64,000 nucleotides of DNA from Phycisphaeraceae bacterium. Its GTDB lineage: Bacteria; Planctomycetota; Phycisphaerae; Phycisphaerales; SM1A02. Shown piece after piece: positions 1 through 7,524 of the stretch. Location: NCBI GenBank assembly GCA_019636735.1, contig JAHBWY010000002.1, forward strand, positions 124,001 to 188,000, written 5' to 3'. Below the pieces are notes generated by a model, which was not told the DNA's origin, ran no database searches, and was given only the letters and a program-made list of their open reading frames with translations. The first letter of the stretch is position 1. The number at the start of each line of letters is the position of its first letter. A program made the translations under genes and the position numbers.

Positions 1-1978
1 ACTCCGGCGTGCCCTTCGTGAGGCGCAACTGCATGGTGTTCGCGCTGTACTCCTGGCTCCACGACAGCCAGCCGAAGAGTTCGTCAGCGAAGCGCGCGTA
101 ATCGACCTGCGGCAGCTTGTCGACGGAGTAGGGGCGGCTCGCCAACTGATAGGAGTTCACCACCGAGTTGTCGAGGTCGTACTTGCCGAGGATCGAGAAG
201 ACCGAGTTGCCCGACTGCCATCTGAGGAAGCCGCTCGTCTCGTACTCGCGATGTTCCGCGAAGGCGCGCTGATCGAAGGTCGAGAGGAACGCGGGGTCGC
301 TCACGAAGTTCGCCTGCACCTGCGCCAGGAGCTCCGAACCGATGAGCGTGGTGTAGTCCGCCGAGGCGATGCCGCGGAAGGTGTCTTCGGAGATGTAATT
401 GCGACCGGCGGAGCTCTGCTCCTCATTCTGGAAGTCGTAGAAGCCGTAGAGCTTCAGGTTGCCATCCTGCGGACCCTCGCTGTAACTGAAGCGTGTGCCG
501 AGGCCGACACCGTTGTTGGAATAGACATCGTTGAGCAGCTCGCCATCCACACCCTTCGGTGTCTCAATGCCCAGCAGACTGAAGAGGTTCCAGCGGGTTC
601 CGACCTCCACACCTCGTGTCTGGTTGTAGCCCGAGGAGATGCTCTTGAGCGGGAACTCACTCGGCGTCCCGCTGAACCCGGGGGTCCAGAGGACCGGTGT
701 GCCGGCCACGCGGAAGGTGGCGTTGGACCCCTCGAGATATGCACTGCCCTCACGCTTGGTCACTCGCACCTGCTCGGCGCCGATGGCAAGGTGGGGCGTG
801 AAGAACTCGCTCGTTGAGACCTGCGCCCTTTGAGCCACGAACTGGTCCGCGGCGACCTGCCGGAGCTCCGCCGCTCGCGCGGTGACCGGAAGTCCGCGGC
901 GAATGGCCGTGCGAAGCACCGCGTCGACCATGAGCGCCTGGTTCGTCGCGATGTCGTAGTAGATACGCCGACCACGGATCGTGTAGTTGAAGTCGGTGGC
1001 GAGCACATCGCCTTCGAGATAGATGCCCTCGACCCGTTCTGCACCGAGTGGTCCCGTGCGATTGATCAGCGCGGCAAGTGTGCCCGGCTTCAGGAAGATG
1101 ACAGCCCGGTCGGCGGAGAGTTGCAGCGTGCCTTCGGGATTGGCCGGGTTCGAGTTGAGCCAGTCAATGCGCACGGTCCCCTCGATGGCGATCGAGTCGC
1201 TCGCTTCATCGACGGTGATGGTCCGCCCGAAGAAGGTCATGGTTCCCGTCGGCGCAAGAATCGGTGGCCCATCGGCGGGCACTCGAACGGTGGTGGCCGT
1301 TGGAGCTGGCGGCGGTGGGGGAAGTTCGACGCGGCCTCCGACCTCGATCGTCGGTGTCGGTGGCACGGGTGGGCGATCGACGCGAGGTTGCGTGCGCAGC
1401 AGCGGGCGACCGTCGGCGATCTGCGCGAGGTGTCGTCGCAGGCGCGCCTCGGCGGCCCCTCGAGCTTCGCTGCCGCCCGGATCAGCTTCCTCCCACAGCG
1501 TGGCCGTGATGTCGATCTCGCCGATGGTGCTGGCCGTGATGAGAAGATCACTGCCGCTCACGCCAAGGCCGGCGCGGCGTGTCGGTTCATCGACGCTGGG
1601 AAACCAAATGGCGATCTGATTCACCAGGCCGACGGCCGTCGGCAGGCGGTTGATCCAGATGAAGGCCCGCTGCGAGGCGAATTCATAGGAAGCAACCTGG
1701 ATGCGAACATCGCCGCGCAGCTCGAGTCGCTGGGTGTCATCCACGCGCCAGAGCCACGCTTGCACCCCGGTCGCTCGGAAATTGGACGCCACCGGCAGAA
1801 TCGGAAGGACGAAGCCTCCCAATCGATCGCCCGTGATCGGGATGTCCTGAAGCTCCTGCGCGGTCGCTCCGTTGACGGCGGTGAAGATCGTCGTGAGGGC
1901 GGGCAAGCACGCGGCGACGAGGCGACTCCAGGCGCGCCCGGGTCGGAGGGTGTCGCGTTCGCCGGCGCGGACCTGCAT
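1..1978 (-). CDS. lptD: LptD/OstA-like outer-membrane assembly protein (3' end outside window)
   Basis: About 659 codons are visible from an ATG at 1978; the frame stays open to the window edge, so the C-terminus is missing. Residues 1-42 look like a signal peptide: basic start, hydrophobic core, and a small-residue site ATAQE. A proline-rich linker lies near residues 210-235. After it comes a stretch with the look of an OstA/LptA periplasmic domain (for example ATDFNYTIRGRRIYYDIATN), then GTPVLWTPGF near residue 429, then alternating polar and aromatic strands typical of a beta-barrel (RFSYSEG, KLYGFYDFQ). In the family, LptD inserts lipopolysaccharide into the outer leaflet of the outer membrane. 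Low conservation is usual, so this could be a more general OstA-like porin. A TAGCAT hexamer lies 8 nt before the ATG. The UbiA-like gene upstream on the same strand is 27 nt away. Confidence 0.6.
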   Translation of the reverse strand, partial: MQVRAGERDTLRPGRAWSRLVAACLPALTTIFTAVNGATAQELQDIPITGDRLGGFVLPILPVASNFRATGVQAWLWRVDDTQRLELRGDVRIQVASYEFASQRAFIWINRLPTAVGLVNQIAIWFPSVDEPTRRAGLGVSGSDLLITASTIGEIDITATLWEEADPGGSEARGAAEARLRRHLAQIADGRPLLRTQPRVDRPPVPPTPTIEVGGRVELPPPPPAPTATTVRVPADGPPILAPTGTMTFFGRTITVDEASDSIAIEGTVRIDWLNSNPANPEGTLQLSADRAVIFLKPGTLAALINRTGPLGAERVEGIYLEGDVLATDFNYTIRGRRIYYDIATNQALMVDAVLRTAIRRGLPVTARAAELRQVAADQFVAQRAQVSTSEFFTPHLAIGAEQVRVTKREGSAYLEGSNATFRVAGTPVLWTPGFSGTPSEFPLKSISSGYNQTRGVEVGTRWNLFSLLGIETPKGVDGELLNDVYSNNGVGLGTRFSYSEGPQDGNLKLYGFYDFQNEEQSSAGRNYISEDTFRGIASADYTTLIGSELLAQVQANFVSDPAFLSTFDQRAFAEHREYETSGFLRWQSGNSVFSILGKYDLDNSVVNSYQLASRPYSVDKLPQVDYARFADELFGWLSWSQEYSANTMQLRLTKGTPE

Positions 1979-1986
1979 CGGGCGGC

Positions 1987-1992
1987 ATGCTA
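1987..1992 (-). promoter_or_regulatory. -10-like hexamer before the LptD-like gene
   Basis: TAGCAT on the minus strand ends 8 nt before the ATG at 1978. It is one of many TANNNT hexamers placed this close to a start codon in the window, implying a transcript that begins at or just before the start codon. No clear -35 is visible. Confidence 0.4.
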
Positions 1993-2005
1993 CCGACCTC
2001 GGCGG

Positions 2006-2974
2006 CTACGCGCGGTAGGTCGGGGGTCGCAGGACCAGCGAGAGGGCTTCGCGGAGAAGGAGCAGCACCGCGAACCCACCAACAGCCAGCATCAGCAGCC
2101 ATCCCGCGGCGCGCCATTGTCCGATCATGGCCATCCACGAGACGCCATAGACGACCTGCCAGAGCGAGCCGTAACGCAGCAGCTTTTCCGCGGCGGCGCC
2201 GGGCGGAATGCCCCGAGTCTTCAGACGCGCCACGATGATGAAGAGGACAATGGCACCGATGGGCCAGAGGGCTGAGGTCGCGGAGATCTCGCCGGGCCAG
2301 GCACCGGGTTCGAGCGCCCTCGAGCGCGACAGAAGGAGGCCCGTCGCCACGGCCAGGCCGACGGTGACCGCGAGCACGGCAGCGGGGCCGATCGGCGGCC
2401 GCTTCTCTTCGAGCCGATAGACCGTTGCGCGCACCATGATGGCGTGGACCATGGCCAGCCACGCGGGGAGCGTCAGCGCGGGGGTCTGATCGGGAATGAG
2501 CATGTGGCCGGCGTGGACCAGTCCCACGGTCAGCAGACCCACGCCGGGAAAGTAACGGCCCGCGGCATTGAAGAAGAGGATGAGTGCAGCGACGGCAACG
2601 GTGGTCAGGAGCGCGTCGCGACCGAAGAGGACCGCGCAGCTCACCGCCGTCATCAGCGCGCCGATCGCCACGATGACCGCCTGTCCCGATCGCACACGCC
2701 CCGATGGGATCGGGCGCTCCGGACTGAAGGCGCTGTCATGCCGCACATCGAGCACATCGTTCAAACTGGTTCCGAAGGCGAAGAGGCCGGTCGCGACCAG
2801 TGTGGCGATGGCGAGCGCCTCTCCAAGGCCCATCGTCGCCACGGGCAGCGTGCTCGCGGCAGGGTCGGCGCGAGCCAGCAGGACGGCGAACCAGAGGTCG
2901 CCGATGGCCCCAAGCGCCAGGGAGAACCGCACCAGTTGCAGGGTGCCGAGAAGTCGGACGAGCGGTCGGGCCAC
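2006..2974 (-). CDS. UbiA-like prenyltransferase family membrane protein
   Basis: A 322-residue polytopic membrane protein starting at GTG 2974. Residues 72-80 read NDVLDVRHD, the first aspartate-rich motif (NDxxDxxxD) of UbiA-type aromatic prenyltransferases, placed after the second hydrophobic segment as the family expects. About eight hydrophobic segments follow. The second Asp-rich motif, usually in a cytoplasmic loop in the C-terminal half, is not obvious; the corresponding loop reads YRLEEKRPP. Enzymes of this family attach a polyprenyl chain to an aromatic or sugar-like acceptor for quinones, heme or lipids; the substrate here cannot be named. It is divergent from ribH, with only 32 bp between start codons. 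It could belong to a UbiA subfamily of altered or lost activity. Confidence 0.6.
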   Translation of the reverse strand: MARPLVRLLGTLQLVRFSLALGAIGDLWFAVLLARADPAASTLPVATMGLGEALAIATLVATGLFAFGTSLNDVLDVRHDSAFSPERPIPSGRVRSGQAVIVAIGALMTAVSCAVLFGRDALLTTVAVAALILFFNAAGRYFPGVGLLTVGLVHAGHMLIPDQTPALTLPAWLAMVHAIMVRATVYRLEEKRPPIGPAAVLAVTVGLAVATGLLLSRSRALEPGAWPGEISATSALWPIGAIVLFIIVARLKTRGIPPGAAAEKLLRYGSLWQVVYGVSWMAMIGQWRAAGWLLMLAVGGFAVLLLLREALSLVLRPPTYRA

Positions 2975-2980
2975 GCGCCG

Positions 2981-2997
2981 ATCCTAGCGGCTACCAT
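2981..2997. promoter_or_regulatory. back-to-back -10-like elements of divergent UbiA and ribH genes
   Basis: Minus-strand TAGGAT (2986 to 2981) ends 6 nt before the GTG at 2974. Plus-strand TACCAT (2992-2997) ends 9 nt before the ATG at 3007. With only 32 bp between the two starts, both promoters must take their -35 regions from the opposite coding sequence, and both messages should be leaderless or nearly so. Confidence 0.45.
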
Positions 2998-3006
2998 CGA
3001 GCCCCC

Positions 3007-3492
3007 ATGCACAAGGACCCGGCGACCAGCCTTTCAGAACAGGCCTTCAACGCGCGGGGGCTCCGAATCGGCGTGGTGACGAGCGCCTATCACGCGGAGA
3101 TCACCGCCAAACTGGAAGAGGGCGCGGTCGAGGCGTTCATCGCCTGCGGCGGGGAGTCGGCGTCGCTGCGTCGCGTGGCCTCGCCCGGCGCATTCGAACT
3201 GGTGCCCATTGCCGCCGCACTTGCGGAACGCGACGATATCGACGGCGTCGTCGTCCTCGGTTGCATTGTGCGAGGGGAGACTCGCCACGATCGTGTGCTC
3301 GGGCTGTCCGTCGCCCAGGCCCTGGCGCATCTCGCTGCAACTCAAGTGAAGCCCGTCACCTTCGGCGTCTTGACCGTAGACCGGCTGCGCCAGGCCCGCG
3401 AGCGATGCGGTGGAGCCCATGGGCATAAGGGGCGCGAAGCGATGGTGGCGGCGATCGCCGCGGTGCGGGCGATTCAGGCGGTGCGGGCATGA
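3007..3492 (+). CDS. ribH: 6,7-dimethyl-8-ribityllumazine synthase
   Basis: 161 residues, the usual size for lumazine synthase. It condenses 5-amino-6-ribitylaminouracil with 3,4-dihydroxy-2-butanone 4-phosphate, the penultimate step of riboflavin synthesis. Visible family landmarks are SPGAFELVPIA (substrate-binding loop), GCIVRGETRHD with the conserved Arg-Gly-Glu-Thr and the catalytic-region histidine, and PVTFGVLTVDRLRQA followed by the C-terminal HGHKGREA. The ATG at 3007 is preferred over in-frame upstream codons because it sits right after the TACCAT hexamer and gives the standard N-terminus. The stop overlaps the nusB start (ATGA). Pairing ribH with nusB is a common bacterial arrangement. 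Confidence 0.93.
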   Translation: MHKDPATSLSEQAFNARGLRIGVVTSAYHAEITAKLEEGAVEAFIACGGESASLRRVASPGAFELVPIAAALAERDDIDGVVVLGCIVRGETRHDRVLGLSVAQALAHLAATQVKPVTFGVLTVDRLRQARERCGGAHGHKGREAMVAAIAAVRAIQAVRA

Positions 3493-3914
3493 GTCCCTCG
3501 CGCGACATTCGTCGCTGCGCGATCCAGGAGCTCTACCAGCTCGATGCCGGTGGCGATGGCGGTGACCTCACCGGCTCACTTGGAGCCGAGGGAGAGGCGA
3601 GAGCCGACGATGCGGTGCGCCAGGAGGGTGCCGCGCTCGCCGCGAAGGCATGGGCGAGCCGCCATGATGCCGATCAGGACATTGCCCGCTTCACCCCGGA
3701 GTGGCCCATTCATCGCCAGCCGATCGTCGACCGCAATGTGCTTCGGCTGGCGTGGTGGGAGATGGTGCATGGAGGGGTTCCCGCGGCGCTCGCCATCAGC
3801 GAGGCGGTTGATCTCGCCCGTGAGTTCGGCGGTGAGCGAAGCCCGCCCTTCGTGAATGCCGTGCTCGACCGGATCCGACGGGAGCGCGGGGTACCGTCGG
3901 GCGGAGGAGTCTGA
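3489..3914 (+). CDS. nusB: transcription antitermination factor NusB
   Basis: 141 residues with the all-helical NusB pattern: an N-terminal SRDIRRCAIQELYQLDAG segment, a central stretch (PIHRQPIVDRNVLRLAWWEM) and the C-terminal SEAVDLAREFGGERSPPFVNAVLDRI, which corresponds to the family's EAVELAK-x-G-x2-(S/K)-x2-FVNGVLD signature. NusB, with NusE (ribosomal protein S10), binds boxA RNA and supports antitermination of rRNA operons. It overlaps ribH by 4 nt and is followed 3 nt later by ftsY, so the three genes are probably one transcript. Confidence 0.92.
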   Translation: MSPSRDIRRCAIQELYQLDAGGDGGDLTGSLGAEGEARADDAVRQEGAALAAKAWASRHDADQDIARFTPEWPIHRQPIVDRNVLRLAWWEMVHGGVPAALAISEAVDLAREFGGERSPPFVNAVLDRIRRERGVPSGGGV

Positions 3915-3917
3915 GGC

Positions 3918-4844
3918 GTGGCCCTGTTTCGTTCAGCGATCGATGCGATCAAGCGGGGGCTCGCACGCACGGCGCAGGCGCTCGGCGCCGGATTGCGCAC
4001 GCTGCTTCATGGTCGTCCGCTCTCCGAGGAGTTGATCGACGAGATCGAGTCGCGACTCATCGCCGCTGATGTCGGAGTGAAGGCGTCACGCGAGATCATC
4101 GAGGCACTGCGCCGCGACTTCAGGGCCGGCCGAGTGCCGCGCGGCGAAGACGCGCTGGAGTTCCTGAAGGCGAATCTCAAGTCGCGCTGGGGGCCGCAGG
4201 ATCGCTCGCTCGCGGTCTCCGCGATGAAGCCCACTGTGATCCTTGTGTGCGGCGTGAACGGCGCCGGGAAGACGACGAGTGTTGCGAAGATCGCCAAGAC
4301 GCTGCGCGACGAAGGACGAAGCGTGCTGCTCGGCGCGGCGGACACCTATCGCGCTGGCGCCGTTGCCCAACTGGCGATCTGGGCGGAGCGGCTTGGAGTC
4401 GACATCGTGCGCGGGCAGGCGGGCGCCGATCCTGCGGCCGTCACCTTCGACGCCGTGGAGGCGGCCCTCGCTCGTGGCGTCGATGTGCTGCTGGTCGATA
4501 CGGCGGGGCGACTCCATACGCAGGAGCATCTCATGCGGCAGCTCGCCAAGATTCGCAATGTGATTGCGCGCAAGATCGATGGCGCGCCGCACGAAACGCT
4601 GCTGGTCCTCGATGCGACCAGCGGTCAGAACGCGATTCAGCAGGCCCGGGTCTTCCGCGAAGCGGCCCATGTGACCGGCATCTTTCTCGCGAAGCTCGAT
4701 GGCACCGCGCGGGGTGGCATCGTGGTGGCCATCCGGGATGAGCTCGATGTCCCGGTGAAGCTGGTTGGAGTTGGAGAACGCCCCGAGGATGTGCAGCCAT
4801 TTGACCCCGATCGCTTCGTGGAAGCGATGTTCACCGACGCCTGA
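3918..4844 (+). CDS. ftsY: signal recognition particle receptor FtsY
   Basis: 308 residues from a GTG start 3 nt after nusB. It has a short N-domain helical bundle without the long acidic A-domain of enterobacterial FtsY, then an NG GTPase core. Landmarks are P-loop GVNGAGKTTS at 112-121, DTYRAGA at 142-148, DTAGR at 194-198, and AKLDGTARGG near 258-267. The usual TKxD guanine-specificity motif reads AKLD here. The C-terminal VGVGERPEDVQPFDPDRFV is the family's closing signature. The protein docks SRP-ribosome complexes at the inner membrane for co-translational targeting. Confidence 0.95.
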   Translation: MALFRSAIDAIKRGLARTAQALGAGLRTLLHGRPLSEELIDEIESRLIAADVGVKASREIIEALRRDFRAGRVPRGEDALEFLKANLKSRWGPQDRSLAVSAMKPTVILVCGVNGAGKTTSVAKIAKTLRDEGRSVLLGAADTYRAGAVAQLAIWAERLGVDIVRGQAGADPAAVTFDAVEAALARGVDVLLVDTAGRLHTQEHLMRQLAKIRNVIARKIDGAPHETLLVLDATSGQNAIQQARVFREAAHVTGIFLAKLDGTARGGIVVAIRDELDVPVKLVGVGERPEDVQPFDPDRFVEAMFTDA

Positions 4845-4947
4845 ACCGGCCCGGGGGCGAGCGGTAGGTCTGCGAAATGGGGCTTCCGTCATTGATTCCC
4901 AGCGAAGTCTGCACCAGTCGATGGGTGAACGGCCACCATGTCGCGCG

Positions 4948-4953
4948 TAGAAT
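4948..4953 (+). promoter_or_regulatory. -10-like hexamer before the prepilin-like gene
   Basis: TAGAAT ends 7 nt before the ATG at 4961, so the predicted start site falls at or within a few bases of the start codon. A weak GTGAAC lies 17 nt upstream. There is no Shine-Dalgarno sequence before this ATG. Confidence 0.45.
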
Positions 4954-4960
4954 CGCGGGC

Positions 4961-5605
4961 ATGTCATCCACTGGGCGGGCACCCAAGGGTTTCACTCTGG
5001 TCGAGGCGTTGACGGTGATCGGGATCATCGCGATCCTCCTCGGTCTGATCATGCCAGCGCTCGCCACGATCCGGCGCAGCGCGCAGAACACCCAGTGCCT
5101 GAGCAACCTCCGAAACCTGTGGGTCCCGATCACGAGCTATCAGTCGATCAACAACAGCCTGCTTCCGAACGCCGACTTTTTGCCGGCGGCCAGTGCCAGC
5201 GGGCCCATCGGCGGGCTTCCGGAAGTTCTCCAGCGGCAGATCGACCGCACGAGTGAAGTGTGGTTCTGCCCCGCCGATATCGACGAGGAGTCGGTTGAAA
5301 TCGGCACCAGCTATTTCTACTTGCCGGGACTGCTCAAGTACCTGCCGCCGGTGCAACTGGCTGTGGCGCAGATGCTCGCGCAGCATCCTCCCGGCTCGAT
5401 TCCTCAGAAGGACCTCGATCGCAAGCAGCGCGAGCTTGAGTCGCGCCTCGTCGGAAATCTGATCGGCAATGACCTTCGGCGGCGCTATCCGCTGCTGATC
5501 GACAGCCAGGATCGTCACGGCTCGGGGCGCAATCCGCGCAACGGCGTGTGGATCGATGGAAGCGCCGGGGAGTTGGTGGAGTTCGACGAGGAGGACGCCG
5601 ATTGA
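4961..5605 (+). CDS. prepilin-type N-terminal cleavage/methylation domain protein
   Basis: 214 residues. The N-terminus APKGFTLVEALTVIGIIAIL is a type IV prepilin/pseudopilin signal: cleavage after Gly10, Phe11 becoming the methylated residue, Glu at mature position 5, then a hydrophobic helix. The globular part has CLSNLRNLW after the helix, as in planctomycete DUF1559-like and type II secretion G-like proteins, and a pair of cysteines (CLSN, FCPAD). I see no H-X9-DG end motif. It would sit in the inner membrane or be assembled into a pseudopilus. The ATG at 4961 is chosen over in-frame codons further upstream because it gives the canonical short leader. An anchored unknown follows 12 nt later. 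Confidence 0.8.
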   Translation: MSSTGRAPKGFTLVEALTVIGIIAILLGLIMPALATIRRSAQNTQCLSNLRNLWVPITSYQSINNSLLPNADFLPAASASGPIGGLPEVLQRQIDRTSEVWFCPADIDEESVEIGTSYFYLPGLLKYLPPVQLAVAQMLAQHPPGSIPQKDLDRKQRELESRLVGNLIGNDLRRRYPLLIDSQDRHGSGRNPRNGVWIDGSAGELVEFDEEDAD

Positions 5606-5617
5606 AAGGGCTTCGCC

Positions 5618-6328
5618 ATGATCACCATCGATCTTGATGCTCTTCGCGATGCGTTTGATCGCCATCGGCGGGCGATCCTGCTGGGTGGCACTGCGGCGCT
5701 GCTCGCGCTCTTCATCGGCGGCGGGACCTACTGGTGGGTCGCCATCCGCTGGAAGCCGCCACCCTCGATCTTCGACAGCCCGGTCGATGACGCGCTCGGC
5801 TACCTGGCGCTGCCTGATTTCAACAAGCTGCCCGTCGAGGAGCGATTGAAGTTCCTGCTCGAACTCGCGGATCGCTTCCGCGGGCTCCAGCCGCAGGAGT
5901 CGGCGGCGGCGGCGGCATTTCTTGCGGGCGTGGTGGGGCCGGCGCGGGCGCAACTTCATGAGAACGCTCGCACCCTCGCGAAGGATGTCCTTGCGGGCGC
6001 CGCGGCGGAGTACATCGATCTTCCCGAAGAGCAGCGAGGTCCCTTCATCGACAAGTGGGTGGCCGACTGGATGCGCCTCGGTGAGCGCATGACGCGGGGC
6101 GAAGAGCGCCCGCGGAGCGACGACGAGCGACTTGCCGAGGCGCGGCGGGACATTCAGCGCAACCGTGATCGCGTCGCGGAAGATGGCGGGCCCCCTCCGC
6201 CGAGCGATCGGATCGCCTCTCGCTTCATGGACTTCTGGCAGAGCGAGGTCGAACAGGCCTCCTCACCCAAGGAGCAGGGCCAGATCGTCCGCTTCATGAA
6301 TGATGTCCGCAAGCGATTGACCCGATGA
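5618..6328 (+). CDS. single-pass membrane protein of unknown function
   Basis: 236 residues, not recognised. A short N-terminal cytoplasmic stretch is followed by one strong membrane segment near residues 19-42, then a charged, mostly helical extracytoplasmic domain rich in Arg, Glu and Asp (for example ERMTRGEERPRSDDERLAEA). The next gene, an SGNH-fold protein, starts inside its stop codon (ATGA), so the two are co-translated and may act together. The prepilin gene ends 12 nt upstream, making a small envelope gene cluster. Confidence 0.7.
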   Translation: MITIDLDALRDAFDRHRRAILLGGTAALLALFIGGGTYWWVAIRWKPPPSIFDSPVDDALGYLALPDFNKLPVEERLKFLLELADRFRGLQPQESAAAAAFLAGVVGPARAQLHENARTLAKDVLAGAAAEYIDLPEEQRGPFIDKWVADWMRLGERMTRGEERPRSDDERLAEARRDIQRNRDRVAEDGGPPPPSDRIASRFMDFWQSEVEQASSPKEQGQIVRFMNDVRKRLTR

Positions 6329-7524
6329 CTTCCACCATGTCGACTCCCGCCACCGCACCCGCTCGCTCATGGAAGGTCAAACTGGCCGCCGCCCTGGTGG
6401 CCGCAGCCTTCTGCCTCATCGTCGCCGAGATCGTGCTTCAGGCCTACTACTGGGTCGGCGTGGGACAGCCCCTCTGGCGGCGCGTCTCGCCGGGCATCTA
6501 TGCGCTCAACGAGCACGCGGGCTATTGGAACAAGCCGCTCCTGAGCTATCACCATCAGACCCACGAGTTCGATGTGATGCTCTACACGAACGAGCAGGGC
6601 TTCCGCTCATCGAAGGCGCAGGCACCCGTGTCCTACGAGCGCACCCCGGGCGTGGAGCGCATCCTTTTGCTCGGACCTTCATTCGCATTCGGATGGGGCG
6701 TCAACTACGAAGACACCTTTGCCGTGTTCCTGGCGAACGCGCTGTCGCAAGCGAAGGGGGCGCCGGGGTCAGTCGAAGTCATCAACGCAGGCGTTCCCGC
6801 GCAGGGCCCGGCGGCGCAGCTCGCGTGGTTCCGAGCCGAAGGTGAGAAGTACCGCCCGGACATCGCGATGCAGTTCGTCTACGGCTCGATGGTCGTTCCG
6901 CAGAAGGAGAACTGGAACAAGGTTGAACTCACCGCCGATGGCGCCATGGTGCAGCGTGATGCGGGTCTGTCGCAGCGTCTGAAGGGCATCGCCAAGAACT
7001 CCGCGCTCGTCTTCTACGGCTGGATCGCTGTGACCAATTTCCAGCGCATGGTCGCCTCCGACGGAGGCTCCCGCGAGATCACCGGCGCCGGTCGGGTGAT
7101 GAAGCGCTTCCGCGAGTTCGATCCGAATGACCCGGAGATCGCCGAGGCGCTCGCGTTCTATCGCGAGCAGCGCGAGGCGATGAGCGCCCGCGGTGTGCGC
7201 CAGGTCATCGTGCACTTCCCCTTGGCGTATATGGTGCATCCCGAAGACCGAGCACGGTGGAGCCATCAGGGAGTCCTCGACACGGAAGAGGAACTCCGCT
7301 TCAACGAGGCCTTCTGTCAGGCGCTTGCCGCCGAGGGATTCGAAGTGATCAACATTACGCAGGATCTCATCGACGCGGTGCCGCAGGGTCGGCTCTACTT
7401 CCCCGTCGACATCCACTGGACTCCGCTCGGGAATCGCGTGGCGGCCGAGGCGACGGCGGCGAAACTGCTCAGCGGACCGGCACGCGGCAGCGCGGGCGCG
7501 GCGGCCGGTTCCGGAGCGCCGTGA
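6325..7524 (+). CDS. membrane-anchored SGNH-hydrolase-fold protein
   Basis: 399 residues with an N-terminal membrane anchor at about 17-40. The SGNH fold is suggested by ILLLGPSFAFGWGV at about 113-126 (block I, normally GDSFTFG; the serine is kept but Asp is replaced by Pro118), INAGVPAQGPAAQL (block II-like, with the usual Asn-Ala-Gly), and VDIHWTPLGNR at 361-371, which supplies the Asp-x-His of block V. This arrangement is common in planctomycete esterases and O-acetyl-handling proteins related to AlgJ/AlgX, but no substrate can be assigned. It overlaps the upstream anchored protein by 4 nt, and the hrpB GTG start overlaps its stop. Confidence 0.65.
   Translation: MTSTMSTPATAPARSWKVKLAAALVAAAFCLIVAEIVLQAYYWVGVGQPLWRRVSPGIYALNEHAGYWNKPLLSYHHQTHEFDVMLYTNEQGFRSSKAQAPVSYERTPGVERILLLGPSFAFGWGVNYEDTFAVFLANALSQAKGAPGSVEVINAGVPAQGPAAQLAWFRAEGEKYRPDIAMQFVYGSMVVPQKENWNKVELTADGAMVQRDAGLSQRLKGIAKNSALVFYGWIAVTNFQRMVASDGGSREITGAGRVMKRFREFDPNDPEIAEALAFYREQREAMSARGVRQVIVHFPLAYMVHPEDRARWSHQGVLDTEEELRFNEAFCQALAAEGFEVINITQDLIDAVPQGRLYFPVDIHWTPLGNRVAAEATAAKLLSGPARGSAGAAAGSGAP

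Noticed and set aside
830..2275. Long open frame on the plus strand (481 codons)
   Set aside because: It runs antisense to the LptD-like and UbiA-like genes, has a charged low-complexity translation (many Arg, Asp, Gly) and no family features. It is a shadow caused by high GC.
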